14,830 bases of DNA from an uncultured Bacteroidota bacterium (lineage in GTDB: Bacteria > Bacteroidota > Bacteroidia > Chitinophagales > Chitinophagaceae). Position 1 is the stretch's first letter. Each line of letters begins with the position of its first letter. The notes under the pieces were generated by a model. It searched no databases. It saw only the letters and a program-made list of their open reading frames with translations, and was not told the DNA's origin. The translations under genes were made by a program, and so were the position numbers. The DNA is taken from contig CAMLEX010000026.1 of NCBI GenBank assembly GCA_946479055.1, positions 1 through 14,830 on the forward strand, written 5' to 3'. Below, one piece after another: positions 14,746-14,830 of the stretch.

Positions 14746-14830
14746 TTACCAACCCGGATTTTGTACCAATGCCTGGTCTCTTTCAATATCTGTTTGCTGT
14801 ATAGGAAACAGGTACATTTTATCATCCCAA
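14746..14830 (-). CDS. SusD/RagB family outer-membrane glycan-binding lipoprotein (C-terminal 27 residues only)
   Basis: The minus-strand frame entering from the right edge reads WDDKMYLFPI, then QQTDIERDQALVQNPGW and a TAA stop at 14746-14748. A C-terminus with YLFPIPxxDI followed by LxQNPGW is the standard ending of SusD/RagB proteins, which cap the SusC TonB-dependent transporter and bind glycan at the cell surface. Only this tail is in the window; the rest, and presumably susC, lie to the right. It is the most upstream PUL gene seen and shows that the enzyme genes to its left belong to a Sus-like system. Confidence 0.88.
   Translation of the reverse strand, partial: WDDKMYLFPIQQTDIERDQALVQNPGW

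Noticed and set aside
14514..14825. Minus-strand open frame of 103 codons at the right edge
   Set aside because: It overlaps the SusD C-terminus in another register and runs into the hairpin element. The SusD frame carries the recognisable family ending.
1..14830. CRISPR arrays, tRNA or rRNA genes, transposase genes
   Set aside because: I saw no regularly spaced repeats, cloverleaf genes, rRNA-like stretches or transposase-like proteins on either strand.

Overview
The window looks like a Bacteroidota chromosome, most likely family Chitinophagaceae or a close relative. The evidence is moderate AT content, lipoprotein signals ending in Cys followed by Lys/Ser, no clear Shine-Dalgarno sequences, and a run of glycan-degradation genes beside the C-terminus of a SusD-like protein. 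This placement is inferred from gene content and is not proven.

From about 2.2 kb to the right edge, every gene is on the minus strand. Together they form the downstream part of a polysaccharide utilization locus (PUL). In transcription order (right to left) they are: the last 27 residues of a SusD/RagB lipoprotein (14746-14830, cut by the window edge); an IPT/TIG plus NHL-propeller lipoprotein (12975-14291); two paralogous right-handed beta-helix lipoproteins (11298-12950 and 9614-11167); a GH89 alpha-N-acetylglucosaminidase (7377-9515); a GH123-type beta-N-acetylgalactosaminidase (5543-7315); a two-domain SGNH esterase split by an in-frame TGA (3751-5553); and a GH29 alpha-L-fucosidase (2226-3581). 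The SusC transporter and any regulator must lie outside the window. The enzyme set points to an acylated, fucosylated glycan with terminal alpha-GlcNAc and beta-GalNAc, such as a mucin- or glycolipid-like chain. SusD and the IPT/NHL protein would bind glycan at the cell surface, the beta-helix proteins would bind or cut it, and the exo-enzymes and esterase would trim it.

The left part is sparse. A DUF4383-like membrane protein lies on the plus strand (368-757). It is followed by about 1.5 kb with no long gene, which holds strong hairpins, a minus-strand terminator and small or decayed reading frames. The first 300 bases also hold possible gene remnants.

The main oddities are: the TGA replacing an expected Trp in the SGNH gene; a 125-bp perfect DNA repeat at the 3' ends of the otherwise diverged beta-helix paralogs; a MITE-like inverted-repeat element with nested hairpins between susD and the IPT/NHL gene, with related sequence in two other intergenic gaps of the locus; and a strong intrinsic terminator 14 bases upstream of the GH123 start.
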